Shown here piece after piece: positions 25,571-34,182 of a DNA stretch of 42,013 bases. Position 1 is the stretch's first letter. Every line of letters begins with the position of its first letter. The notes beneath the pieces were generated by a model. The model was not told the DNA's origin. It ran no database searches and worked only from the letters and a program-made list of their open reading frames with translations. Where the stretch lies: positions 1 to 42,013 of the forward strand of contig JAFECJ010000037.1 of the NCBI GenBank assembly GCA_018242205.1, in the 5' to 3' direction. Source of the DNA: Pseudomonadota bacterium (GTDB taxonomy: Bacteria > Pseudomonadota > Alphaproteobacteria > Rhizobiales > Xanthobacteraceae). The position numbers were made by a program, and so were the translations under genes.

Positions 25571-26497
25571 TCACCGCAGCTTTTTAAGATGATCAGCAAG
25601 CGTATTGAGTGATCCCATCGCGGTTTCGAAATCTGGCTTGTCGCCATAGACCATATCGCGCTGAAACTCGGCATAGCCGTCAACGAACACCTTATCCTTC
25701 GGAATCCCCTCGATAGCTTTGAGGGTTTCGCCCAGCGGGTCTTTCTCCCATGCCGGAAACCTATTTCCACGCGCCTTTGCGTCAGCCTTCATCACTTCAT
25801 GCGCCAATATTGCTGCTTTCTCGGCATCATACTGATCGCGGGTCATGTGAAGATCATAAATATGGCGAACAAGTGTGGGATCGCGGTGGTCACGCAACCC
25901 TGCCAGCTCGGACCCTGCCCGCCACGTCAGCGCGACTACTTTTTCCGCGGCAGTCTCAAGAATGGACGAACACTCAATCTTTGGAAGCTCGGCTTCACGC
26001 CCATAGGCTTCCGCGACAAATGAAATTACCGGCTTGTCGACAGCATCACGACGAAGCGGCCATACAGACGTTTCGATCTGCACATCGGGGCGCAATCCTT
26101 TGCCCTGCGCCAACGGTTTGTAGGGCAACATGTACTTGGTGTAGTGGCCTGCATACATCGTGATGCGGTGCTTCTCGTTCTCCGGGTCGAACTCGAAGCC
26201 CGCCTTGAGAAGCGCATCGGTGATGTCCGTCCGCAACTTCCGTAGCGCCCCGCGCGAGGGATTGGTCTTGCAGACAATCTTCAGATCAACGTCTTCCGAC
26301 ATCCTCTTGGTAAGCTTGTAAGCACGGCTGAGGGCGGTGCCGCCGCCGAACACAAGGCGAAAGTCGCCGGGATCGACGGCAGCGATGGCGGCTAATGCCC
26401 GAACGACATACCAGTCCTTTTCGACAAGCCCCGGATTCGGCAGGCCGAAATACTCCTGCACTTCCAAAAGCTCATCGAGCGTGGGCTTATCTTTCAA
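25571..26497 (-). CDS. AbiEii/AbiGii-type nucleotidyltransferase toxin
   Basis: A 308-residue member of the AbiEii nucleotidyltransferase superfamily. The catalytic pattern is clear: FGGGTALSRAYKL followed by RMSEDVDLKI (G-G-x-x-L and D-x-D). ETAAEKVVALTWR and LVRHIYDLH complete the usual signature. Such toxins add nucleotides to RNA targets and arrest growth in abortive infection type IV systems. It overlaps the upstream antitoxin-like gene by 11 bases, so the two are translationally coupled. Confidence 0.88.
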   Translation of the reverse strand: MKDKPTLDELLEVQEYFGLPNPGLVEKDWYVVRALAAIAAVDPGDFRLVFGGGTALSRAYKLTKRMSEDVDLKIVCKTNPSRGALRKLRTDITDALLKAGFEFDPENEKHRITMYAGHYTKYMLPYKPLAQGKGLRPDVQIETSVWPLRRDAVDKPVISFVAEAYGREAELPKIECSSILETAAEKVVALTWRAGSELAGLRDHRDPTLVRHIYDLHMTRDQYDAEKAAILAHEVMKADAKARGNRFPAWEKDPLGETLKAIEGIPKDKVFVDGYAEFQRDMVYGDKPDFETAMGSLNTLADHLKKLR

Positions 26498-26903
26498 GCA
26501 CCAACTCCGCGTTGTTGTAGCGAAGATGGCGTGAGAAGCGGCCTTTCACTCGCACAACCGGGTTCACCGGAACTTGCGTGGAACGGCCCTCGTTGTAGGC
26601 GCGCTCCGCCTTCGTCGGCTCCCATTCGACGCCAAGCTTGTCGAGCGCCTGGCGCACGGCACCGGAAAAACCTTCGGCGCTCCGAAGCACCGGCCGGCCG
26701 CTTAGGCGTGACCGCGAGGCTCGGCCATAGACACCGTAACCCAGCCTTACGAGCTGCCCTTCCTCAACCAACGTTCGAAGGGCGCGCAACACCTGATCCT
26801 CGCCGCCCAGCTGTTTGAACTCGCGCGTCAGAAACACGTCCTCGCCCTCTTTGCGGGCGATCCGCTCTTCAATCTTCTGACGCAACGTATGCTTCTGAGG
26901 CAT
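26487..26903 (-). CDS. DUF6088/AbiEi-like antitoxin and regulator
   Basis: A 138-residue protein starting MPQKHTLRQKIEERI, with an N-terminal winged helix (VFLTREFKQLGGEDQVLRAL, then EEGQLVRLGYGVYGR). This AbiEi-like domain binds the operon promoter and represses. The C-terminal part (WEPTKAERAYNEGRSTQVPV) is typical of DUF6088 proteins paired with nucleotidyltransferase toxins. It is the first gene of the three-gene operon and has an AAAGGAGG ribosome site just upstream. Direct repeats that could be its operator lie in the promoter. Confidence 0.85.
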   Translation of the reverse strand: MPQKHTLRQKIEERIARKEGEDVFLTREFKQLGGEDQVLRALRTLVEEGQLVRLGYGVYGRASRSRLSGRPVLRSAEGFSGAVRQALDKLGVEWEPTKAERAYNEGRSTQVPVNPVVRVKGRFSRHLRYNNAELVLER

Positions 26904-26918
26904 GATGGGCCTCCTTTA

Positions 26919-26963
26919 CAAAAACCCGACATCCAATATATGCAAAAACCCGACAGATTTCAA
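26919..26963 (-). promoter_or_regulatory. Promoter with direct-repeat operator of the toxin-antitoxin operon
   Basis: On the minus strand, -35 TTGAAA (26958-26963), a 17-bp spacer and -10 TATATT (26935-26940). A 13-bp direct repeat, tgtcgggtttttg on the minus strand, occurs at 26943-26955 (inside the spacer) and 26919-26931 (after -10), 24 bp apart. This fits autorepression by the AbiEi-like antitoxin. Confidence 0.7.
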
Positions 26964-27014
26964 TAAGTTCCATATATTTATCAATGGCTTCTGTTATTTC
27001 AATGCGTTATAGGC

Positions 27015-27497
27015 CTACTTCGGGCCGAAATCCGACCACTTCCGGTTCTGGTTTTTAAACCGCTCAGAGGGCCGATCGCTCTTGATGCCTTCGGCAATTG
27101 CGTCCATGGCCTCGTTGTGGCGTTCCGAACGGAAGAGATGCCCGTAACGGTCCATGGTAATCTGCAGGCTGGCATGCCCCGCGAAGGTCTGAACGGTCTT
27201 GGGCGGGAGCCCGGCGTCGATCCAGCATGAAATCGCAAAGTGCCGCAGCGCATGCCAGTTGAAGTACGCAAGCTGTTCGTTCCGGCGTTCTTCCTCCCAC
27301 CGGTCTGCCAGCCTTTTGAACAGCGGCTTCCACTTCGATTTGACCATTCCATCGTGATCCCAATAAGTGCCGAGGTAGTTGGGAAATACGAGATCGTCCG
27401 CGTTAGAAAAGCGTGTCAGCTTTCGCCAATTCCGCAGCGCAACGATGACGGCCTCGCCTAGCGGAATGGTCCGAATACCCGCTTTGGTCTTCGGCAC
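27015..27497 (-). pseudogene. Tyrosine integrase, C-terminal fragment
   Basis: About 160 residues of a tyrosine recombinase: the catalytic domain from KTKAGIRTIPLGEA with the HALRHFAISCW box, GHASLQITMDRYGHLF with the nucleophilic Tyr, and a basic tail. The N-terminal arm-binding domain and the first catalytic Arg are missing. The first possible start is a GTG at 27497 whose upstream codons belong to the truncated ArdC gene, so the two genes have been joined by a deletion. It is probably the remnant of the integrase that once moved this island. Confidence 0.8.
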
Positions 27498-27501
27498 ATC
27501 C

Positions 27502-27828
27502 TCATGGGGTCGCTTCGTTGGTCTCTGCGCGGGTCAGCGTGCTAGCGAAGACGGTGAGCGTGCCCTTCTCGCCTTTGCGAACGGCTCCGCCGAGGTCGAG
27601 GGCTTGCTTGAAGGTCATCCAGCGCGGGGCGCGATAGCCCATCGCAGCCGCCTGCATCCACAACGCAATGACATTCACGCCGCGATAGGCAACGCCGTTG
27701 TGCCGCAGCGGCAAGACGACATGCCCGGCCATGTGCCCGGCGCTCCTTGGCTTGAGCCAAGGGCGCACCCCCTGCTCAAGCTGCTGGACGATTTTGCCGG
27801 TGATCTCGGCGTAAATATCTCGTTTCAT
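27502..27828 (-). pseudogene. ArdC-type antirestriction protein, N-terminal fragment
   Basis: 108 codons. MKRDIYAEITGKIVQQLEQG, PWLKPRS, YRGVNVIALWMQA and AVRKGEKGTLTVFAS are the single-stranded-DNA-binding N-terminal domain (DUF1738) of ArdC, normally followed by a metalloprotease domain in a ~300-residue protein. Here the sequence is cut after GTLTVFASTLTRAETNEATP, where the integrase fragment begins in another frame. ArdC protects incoming conjugative DNA; this fragment implies the island came by conjugation. A strong hairpin lies just upstream. Confidence 0.82.
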
Positions 27829-27847
27829 GATCTTCCCTTGCTCTTGC

Positions 27848-27871
27848 GGGCTGCAGCTGCCGCTGCAGCCC
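27848..27871. promoter_or_regulatory. 10-bp perfect hairpin before the ArdC start
   Basis: gggctgcagc and gctgcagccc form a 10-bp stem with a TGCC/GGCA loop, 20 bp upstream of the ArdC fragment start and just before its AAGGGAA ribosome site on the minus strand. It may hide the site in mRNA or be a protein-binding site. Confidence 0.5.
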
Positions 27872-28291
27872 TGCCCGTCGGCGAGACCGGGGTGCGCAAG
27901 TGCAAGGAGGGTCCGCGCGCAACGCGCCGAGGGTCCGCACGAGGGTCCCGATGCCGACGCGAAGCGGAGGAAAGGTCATCGGGAGACGTGCGGATGCGGC
28001 GCGGTGTGCGTGGATGCCTTGCGCGCGCGACGGGGCGGAGCCCCTAAGCCCTCTTGGAAAACAACGTCACGCGACAGCGCTGCCTTATTCCTGGCGCGAG
28101 GGATCGAAGCCGGAAGGCCGAGACGCGCTTGCGGCTCGGTTTACGAGAGCCCGGCCCGCTTTGTGCGGGCGCGCAAGACAGTGGCGCTACGTGCCAACTC
28201 AGGAGCACGCCACACGTCCCGCAAAGGAGGCATGAACACTTTAACTTTATTGCCCCGCTGTCCTCCATTAGGTTTGAGGTGGAGGGGTAAG

Positions 28292-28831
28292 ATGCGAGAA
28301 CTCTCGGATGTTTTGGCAGCGTCAACCGCGGCCATTGAACTTGGCTATTTTCGCTTGAGCATCCACGGCGGTGATCCCGTATACCGCGAGCGTGTCTATT
28401 GCTATGAGCTCTATCACCAGATGCGGCTGCGCTGGCCGCGCGGATGCCAGTTCTGGCTGAACGGTGAAGTCGACAAGATAGCGCACCCCATCCTGACGGA
28501 GCTTGGCCTCGCCGGCCACAAACCCGACCTGCTTGTCCATACACCGGGAGACATGCGGGGCAATCATGCAGTCATGGAGGTGAAGGCGGCGCGTGGGGTG
28601 CGCGACGGCGTATGTAAGGACCTCTTTACTCTGTCCGAGTTTCGAAACCGGGCAGGCTATGAACGCGCAATCTACCTCGTCTACGGCGAGGATATCGACG
28701 AGCGGCTCATGGGCCATATAGCAAAGGCCGTGCAAATCATTCGGCTTTCGGCACCCGTCGAACTCTGGCTACACCATGCGCCCGGCGAAGCGGCCATTCA
28801 GGCCGATACTCTGCGAGCCGCGCGGCCGTAA
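28292..28831 (+). CDS. PD-(D/E)XK-like hypothetical protein
   Basis: A 179-residue protein with Asp79 in HKPDLLVH and Glu96-x-Lys98 in HAVMEVKAARG, the spacing of a PD-(D/E)XK nuclease core; the rest includes FTLSEFRNRAGYERAIYLVYG, a strand-helix run that fits this fold. ATG 28292 is chosen for GGAGG seven bases upstream; an in-frame ATG at 28232 has AGGAGG too close. It is alone on the plus strand, with remnants upstream and the subtilase converging from the right. No named family recognised; nuclease function is inference. Confidence 0.6.
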   Translation: MRELSDVLAASTAAIELGYFRLSIHGGDPVYRERVYCYELYHQMRLRWPRGCQFWLNGEVDKIAHPILTELGLAGHKPDLLVHTPGDMRGNHAVMEVKAARGVRDGVCKDLFTLSEFRNRAGYERAIYLVYGEDIDERLMGHIAKAVQIIRLSAPVELWLHHAPGEAAIQADTLRAARP

Positions 28832-29386
28832 GCGAAATCGGGAACGCAATCTCTTACGCGCGTCCGCCGCGTCTCAGCTGGGCAAGAACGTAAAGGCGCA
28901 AGGCGGGGTTACGCTCCGCCGCTCGAAACGCCGCGTTCAAGGCGACAGACCCGTGTTTGCATGTGCGGCGGCTCCCGTCGCGCTTACCAGACTCCGATGA
29001 TCGCCGTTGCCTTCTTCGCTTTATCATCAGGTTTTATTTTCTTCGATGCGTAGCGTCCGCAGCATACGGACGCAGGCGCACGATGCCGCCTTGATGTGAA
29101 AAAGGCATTTCAACGTGCCATACCGCCGCATGCTCGGCCACAATCGGTTGGCGATTTGGCGTCTTCCACGTGGCAAAAGGTGAACGCCAGCATCGCGTGT
29201 TCAGGACGTCCGACGCGAAGAGCTGAGATCCGCCCGCGGCGGCAGTACGAAAGCGACGGATACGCGTCAACGGTCGTTATAGCAGTGACACCGTGACGTT
29301 CGCGCGGAGGGCAGTGCACGCATGAGGTTGCGCCGCGCGATACTATCGCCCCGCGATACGACGTGCAGGGCGGAATTGTTGCGCGC
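28832..29386. other. 555-bp gap without a supported gene
   Basis: Space between the converging PD-(D/E)XK-like gene and the subtilase gene. Only short open frames without family-like sequence are present. No clear terminator hairpin or RNA gene was seen. Confidence 0.5.
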
Positions 29387-31645
29387 TTAAGGCTCGGAGT
29401 CGTCAGTGTCGAGGCGAACCGGGATTTCGATCACGGGAAGAAGCGCTTCGAGTTGTCCGCGATAGCGGCGCACGATCCGGTCGTAGAGGTCCGCTATGCG
29501 CCGCGCCTTCACGGAAATCACGAGCGCGTATTTCAGCTCTTGCGACTTCGAATGATCGTGCCCTTCGGCGCGCGCATTGTAGTGAATGTCGAACGCGGGC
29601 GCGTTGAGCGAGCGGCCGCGATACTGATTTTCGGCGTGCAGGCAGTTCTCCCACTTCCATGCATCGCGGCGAAGCTCGTCCTCAGTGACGGTCGGCCGGT
29701 CCTTGCCGAAGAAGCTCCGTGATTTTGCATGCAAGGGCTTTTTGTCGCGCTTGGGGTCTTTGACAGGCCGGAATTGGTCCTTGCTCGGCCGGAACGTCGC
29801 TTCGAGACCGGCGCGTGTATAATTGCCGGGATGATGCGGATCGACTTCGGTCGCGTAACACAAGGTGGCCTTGATCTTCACGATGCCTTCGAGCGGTTCG
29901 TCGGGCACGGGGATCGGCGCGCGGATATATTTCGAAGCGGTGATGGTGCCCTCATAGACCACACGCACCGTGTCGTCGTCGCATACCGCGATATCAGCCA
30001 AGTGCTGCGCGGCGCGGCCCCAGCCGACTTCGGCATGCGGAATGTCACAGGGTTCCACACAGTGAACGAGCAGCGCGCGGATGGCGAGCGGGCTGAGAGA
30101 AGGGCCGAGATGCGCGCGAATCCACGTGCCCATCCGCAGGATGGACGGTGCGGCGAAGCTTGTTCCGCCGGTCGGCTCCAGCTTCGGAGCGTCCTTATGG
30201 TCGAGCACCAGAAAGGGCCGTGCCGTCGAACCGCCAAAAGCCACCAAGTCCGGCTTGATCAGGCCGGGGCTGCGGCCGGGACCGATGGAGCTGTACGGCG
30301 CGCGCGCCCACGCTGCGTCGGGGCTATCGGCTGCGCCAACCGCCATCGCGTTCACGCAGTCGGCGGGTACCTGCACGCGGTTCGCGGCGATGGCCACATC
30401 GCCCTCACCGCCATTGCCGACCGCAACAGCGGCCAGGCATTTGCCGTGCGAGAGAAAGTCGTCGAGCACAGCGGTCCACGCATGCACTTCGTTGTCGTCG
30501 ACGGGCAATTCGGGCCCGAGGCTGAGATTGATGAAGTGATACTCCTTGCTCGTGAGAACGCCTTGGATGCGGTCGAGCACGTCATAAAGCTCATAGGGAT
30601 TCTGCCCAGGCTCGGTATCAATGACGCGGTAATGATGCACCCCGGCGTACGGACGGGGCGCCTCCTTGTTAGGTTGGAGGTGCCCGAAGAGGAAGGCCGA
30701 CGTGACGCCAACCCCGTGGCGCAAAAGCTGTTCCGCCGGCGCACCGACGCCGGGGGCATCGATCGGCGTCGCCCACTTGGTCAGCGGGTGCTTGGCCGGA
30801 ATACCGCCATCGAAAATCGCGGCGCGGATGGCCCCGTCGAGCGGCCCTTCCTTCGGCAACACCGCAACGTCCGCGCTGATGCCGGCGGTGCGAATGGTGG
30901 GGCGCAGCATGCGCAACGGGGGCATCGGCCGGATCGCACGCACGAAGCTGAACGTGGCGACGGCTTCCATCTTGTTGCGCGGCGCTTCGATCTCAAGGAA
31001 ACAGAGGCCGCCCGCGTAGAACCGCTTCGCCAGCGGTGGTTTGAGGCCGAGCGATTTCAGATAGGCTTGAAATTGCGGGACCACGAAATCCTCACCATGC
31101 TCCTCGTCGGCGTGGAGCACGACTTCAAACACGGCGCTCCGTCCGGCATCCTCGACATGGATCAGCTTTTCGGACGGTGCTGGTACGGAGACTTCCTCAA
31201 TGGTGGGAAGCTGCTCGGCGCCATCGGTCGACGGCGTCCAATCCTTGATGCCTTCGGACCAGCGGCGGAATGCGCGGCGCGTTCCGACCAGAAACATTTC
31301 CGTCGTAAGCGCTTCTTCGATCTCCCGGCCCTTGCTGCGACGCTCGGGCGTGACGCGCTTGGGACGGCTGCCGACGGAGGTCAAACCGACCGAACGGAGA
31401 AGATCGTCGGGATAGTAGGACTTGGCGATGTATTCCGGGTTCATCGTTAGCGAAGCGACTGCGCGATCGCCGGGGCATGCGGCGGCCGGCAGCGCGTCGA
31501 GGGCCTGAACGACGTTGCTGAGCATGGGGCGCAACCGCGCGCGCGCCTGCGCGAACGTATAGGGAGCTTCCTTGCCGGGGGGGCCAGAGCGGATAACGAC
31601 TTTATGCGTCAACCTTTCGCCACGTGCGAGAAGCCAGTTCGTCAT
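29387..31645 (-). CDS. Subtilisin-like (S8) serine protease paired with an AAA ATPase
   Basis: A 752-residue protein. The S8 catalytic set is complete: Asp279 in AAIFDGGIP, His310 in LRHGVGVTSAF, oxyanion Asn411 in VAVGNGGEG and Ser496 in PTGGTSFAAPS. Residues 1-260 form a long N-terminal region without signal peptide, so it is probably intracellular. After the protease, about 240 residues form a beta-rich C-terminal domain. The start overlaps the AAA gene stop by four bases (ATGA), so the two are co-translated. A protease switched or fed by its ATPase is a recurring arrangement in predicted bacterial defence loci; target proteins are unknown. Confidence 0.9.
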   Translation of the reverse strand: MTNWLLARGERLTHKVVIRSGPPGKEAPYTFAQARARLRPMLSNVVQALDALPAAACPGDRAVASLTMNPEYIAKSYYPDDLLRSVGLTSVGSRPKRVTPERRSKGREIEEALTTEMFLVGTRRAFRRWSEGIKDWTPSTDGAEQLPTIEEVSVPAPSEKLIHVEDAGRSAVFEVVLHADEEHGEDFVVPQFQAYLKSLGLKPPLAKRFYAGGLCFLEIEAPRNKMEAVATFSFVRAIRPMPPLRMLRPTIRTAGISADVAVLPKEGPLDGAIRAAIFDGGIPAKHPLTKWATPIDAPGVGAPAEQLLRHGVGVTSAFLFGHLQPNKEAPRPYAGVHHYRVIDTEPGQNPYELYDVLDRIQGVLTSKEYHFINLSLGPELPVDDNEVHAWTAVLDDFLSHGKCLAAVAVGNGGEGDVAIAANRVQVPADCVNAMAVGAADSPDAAWARAPYSSIGPGRSPGLIKPDLVAFGGSTARPFLVLDHKDAPKLEPTGGTSFAAPSILRMGTWIRAHLGPSLSPLAIRALLVHCVEPCDIPHAEVGWGRAAQHLADIAVCDDDTVRVVYEGTITASKYIRAPIPVPDEPLEGIVKIKATLCYATEVDPHHPGNYTRAGLEATFRPSKDQFRPVKDPKRDKKPLHAKSRSFFGKDRPTVTEDELRRDAWKWENCLHAENQYRGRSLNAPAFDIHYNARAEGHDHSKSQELKYALVISVKARRIADLYDRIVRRYRGQLEALLPVIEIPVRLDTDDSEP

Positions 31646-32769
31646 GCAGGCGCCTTCCGTTTCTTGGGCTGGGTTGTCGTGGCCTTCCGGATGGTTTCGC
31701 GCGCGACCCCGGTTATGCGCTGCGCTTCGCGCTGGGACGTGACGCCGGATGCCTCCAGTTCCTTGGCAAAGCGGATTCTTTCCTTGCGATCGAGGTCGTC
31801 CGAGACGCGCAGCAAGCCGCGCAACTGGTCCTCAAGCGGCTGGCCCGTCGTGACCGCAGAGCGGCGCGCAAGCGTGAGCGCGCGCTCAATGTCGCTGTGC
31901 GACGAGCCCTTGAAGGCAAGGCCGAGAACCTTCGACCATTTTTCCGCATCGTCGTAATAAGGGCTGAGCAAGGAACGCACGAGGCCTTCGATGGCCGGCG
32001 TGTCAGGCAAGCCGAACGCGAGCGCCATTTCAAAGCGGCGCCAGACGGCGGGATCGAGGAGTTCGGCATGGTTGGTAGCCGCGACGAGGATGCCGGTCGC
32101 GGGCCAATCGTCGACCTCTTGCAGCAACACCGTCACGAGGCGCTTGAGTTCGCCAATTTCGCCGCGGTCGTCGCGCCGCTTGGCGAGTGCATCCAGTTCG
32201 TCGAGCAACAGGACGCACTCGATGCTTTTCGCGTAGTCGAGAACATGGCGAAGGTTGCTGCCGGTACGACCAAGGAAACTGCTCATGACCGCTGCGAGGT
32301 CGAGAATGAGCAACGGCCGTTTCAGTTCGCGGGCAAGCCAGCGCGCGGCCATGGTCTTGCCCACGCCGGGAGGACCGGTGAACAGGATGGTTCGCGTCGG
32401 GTGCAAGCCCGCATCACGCAGCGCTTTGGGATCGCCGCGCTCGGCCACGAGTTGCCGTAGGCTACCTTCGATCTCCGGCGTCAGGACGAGCTCGTGATCG
32501 AAGGAGATGTGATTCTCGACGCGGAGAAGCTGGAGCCGCGAGTCGGAATCGACCGGGAGCGGTACTTCGGATGCACGGCGCAAGGGTGAAGCGCGCGTCG
32601 GGGATTCCTGGAGGAGCGCGGACAGGCTTTCGGCCATATCGGGCAACATCGGACGATAGCGCTTGGCGGCGCGGTGCACCAAAAGCTGCACGTCCTGGGG
32701 GCGACCCGTGAGCGCAAGCCGCGCCAAATGGACGAAATCGCCTGCGATCTGAGTAAACTTGTCCGCCAT
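31642..32769 (-). CDS. AAA ATPase, partner of the S8 protease
   Basis: A 375-residue AAA protein: an N-terminal helical part (1-95), then Walker A LFTGPPGVGKT (about 129-139), Walker B VLLLDELDALAKR (about 186-198), and sensor/arginine region ATNHAELLDPAVWRRFE. The C-terminal 60 residues contain a resolvase-like helix-turn-helix (TSQREAQRITGVARETIRKA) followed by a basic tail, which could bind DNA or the protease. Of two close Met codons, 32769 is chosen because AGGTGG lies at the best distance; the other is at 32775. First gene of the two-gene operon. Confidence 0.88.
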   Translation of the reverse strand: MADKFTQIAGDFVHLARLALTGRPQDVQLLVHRAAKRYRPMLPDMAESLSALLQESPTRASPLRRASEVPLPVDSDSRLQLLRVENHISFDHELVLTPEIEGSLRQLVAERGDPKALRDAGLHPTRTILFTGPPGVGKTMAARWLARELKRPLLILDLAAVMSSFLGRTGSNLRHVLDYAKSIECVLLLDELDALAKRRDDRGEIGELKRLVTVLLQEVDDWPATGILVAATNHAELLDPAVWRRFEMALAFGLPDTPAIEGLVRSLLSPYYDDAEKWSKVLGLAFKGSSHSDIERALTLARRSAVTTGQPLEDQLRGLLRVSDDLDRKERIRFAKELEASGVTSQREAQRITGVARETIRKATTTQPKKRKAPA

Positions 32770-32812
32770 TCCCATTCCACCTGTATTTCCGAGGAAAAAA
32801 CCTAAGCCCGGG

Positions 32813-32849
32813 TGGAAGAGTTTACAAGTGAAATGTTAAAACTCTTCCA
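32813..32849. repeat. 11-bp inverted repeat upstream of the AAA/protease operon
   Basis: tggaagagttt (32813-32823) and aaactcttcca (32839-32849) are perfect inverted arms with a 15-bp spacer, 44 bp upstream of the AAA start. A related half site, tggaagaatt, lies at 32898-32907. The region is AT-rich compared with its neighbours. It is a likely regulator binding site. Confidence 0.6.
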
Positions 32850-32924
32850 CTGCCTAAGAAAAGTAAGTTAAATTAATGATTTAAAAAACAGTCGGACTGG
32901 AAGAATTGCGATTCAAGAATAGAA

Positions 32925-33797
32925 TCAGCGCGAGCGCCGGTTCCAGCCATCATCGCAGTCGTCATCTTCTAGCTCGTCCGCGAGATCATCGACCGTGGTG
33001 AGGATGGTCAGCGTGCGCCCGAACCGGCCAAGGCCGATGCTCTCCTCGAACAACTCAACGTCTTCTAAACCTCCAAACCATGTCATGCCGTCCGTCTCAC
33101 GGCTTTTGCGTTCGGAGGCCAGCACGCGTTCGGGATCGGCCATGAGATAGGAGGCACCGGTGCCGGGCGGAACGCGGTCGCCCTTCTTGGGCCAGCGCCG
33201 CGGGCGTAGCGCCAGCATGCGTTCCGACATGCAGCAAAATTCGATCCGGTTCGTGCTGCACTGGATCACGGCGACGGCCTCGTCCGTCAACTCTTGCAGG
33301 CGAATGGCGGTGGCGGTGAGCGACGTTCCGCACAGGGCTGCGAGCTCCTGGGCGGCATCAAGGCTCTCTCCGAGCCTGACCATGACCGGCTTGAAGAGAA
33401 AGGACGGCATCAGGAGACCGGCGGCAAAGTGATCGGCTTCCTGTTCGTAGCGATCGTCCGACACGAAGCCCGCGCGCGATTGGTGGCAACTCGTTCCGGG
33501 CGGCAGCACGGCATCGATATGCCCCGGCAAAAAATAATGTCCGAGCTCGTGCGCCACGCTGAAATTCTGAAACCCTTCACTCTTGATGTGCGTGGCGTAG
33601 GCGATGGCGAACTTGCCGTAGGCATGGATCAGCATGCCGGACACGCCGTCTTCGCAATCGTCCATCGCCTCGACCAAAATGTCGTGTTGCTTCGCAATCG
33701 AAATCGGATCGATGCCAAGCGCCGTGATATTCAATTCATCCTTGACGAAGCTCTCGGCCGTGCGGGTCGCGAAGGCGTAAGGATTGTGCCGGGGCAC
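32925..33797 (-). CDS. ImmA/IrrE-family metallo-endopeptidase
   Basis: A 290-residue protein. Zinc motif HELGHYFLPGHID lies at about residues 83-95, with downstream EADHFAAGLLMP, the usual ImmA/IrrE arrangement. Such proteases cleave a partner XRE repressor and so derepress its operon. It begins with GTG at 33797, overlapping the XRE stop by one base, the classical XRE-ImmA pairing. The C-terminal 100 residues form an acidic region with no clear domain. It probably acts as the sensor that controls the adjacent ubiquitin-like operon. Confidence 0.9.
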   Translation of the reverse strand: MPRHNPYAFATRTAESFVKDELNITALGIDPISIAKQHDILVEAMDDCEDGVSGMLIHAYGKFAIAYATHIKSEGFQNFSVAHELGHYFLPGHIDAVLPPGTSCHQSRAGFVSDDRYEQEADHFAAGLLMPSFLFKPVMVRLGESLDAAQELAALCGTSLTATAIRLQELTDEAVAVIQCSTNRIEFCCMSERMLALRPRRWPKKGDRVPPGTGASYLMADPERVLASERKSRETDGMTWFGGLEDVELFEESIGLGRFGRTLTILTTVDDLADELEDDDCDDGWNRRSR

Positions 33798-34159
33798 TAT
33801 GTCTCGTCCTTGCCGTGCGAAATACCCAGCGAGCGGATGATACGGCTGGCGACGTCACGATTGTCCTTGTTGAGCTTTTGAAAGTCCCGGTACAGCGGGT
33901 CGGACGGCGCGGCGTACCCTTCTGCCACATCGGTTCTGCCAAGCAAATAATCAGTCGACACGCCGAGCGCATCGGCAAGCCGCCGAAGGTTATCGAACGA
34001 CGGCTTCCGGTTGCCGGTCTCAAAATGCGAAATCGCAGATGCTTGCAGCTTCGAGCGATCCGCGAGCTCTTCCTGATTCAGAGTACGGAGTTCGCGGGCT
34101 GCCCGAAGTCGCGCGGGGAAGATTTCAGATGGGTTGGGGGTTGGTCTTGACGGGGGCAT
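33797..34159 (-). CDS. XRE-family repressor paired with ImmA/IrrE
   Basis: A 120-residue protein with an HTH at about residues 20-70 (TLNQEELADRSKLQASAISH, FETGNRKPSFDNLRRLADAL). The C-terminal 40 residues are helical and may be the target of the ImmA protease. It is divergent from the ubiquitin-like gene, and two palindromes with the common core TGACGAnnTCGTCA lie between the starts. It therefore probably represses both directions until cleaved. Confidence 0.9.
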   Translation of the reverse strand: MPPSRPTPNPSEIFPARLRAARELRTLNQEELADRSKLQASAISHFETGNRKPSFDNLRRLADALGVSTDYLLGRTDVAEGYAAPSDPLYRDFQKLNKDNRDVASRIIRSLGISHGKDET

Positions 34160-34182
34160 GACGAAGTAGTATACTCCTTTTT

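Noticed and set aside
26919..26955. CRISPR-like direct repeats
   Set aside because: Only two 13-bp copies 24 bp apart inside a promoter; this is an operator layout, and no CRISPR array was seen in the window.
29729..31450. A 573-codon plus-strand frame opposite the subtilase
   Set aside because: The S8 catalytic residues on the minus strand are unambiguous; the plus-strand translation is low-information.
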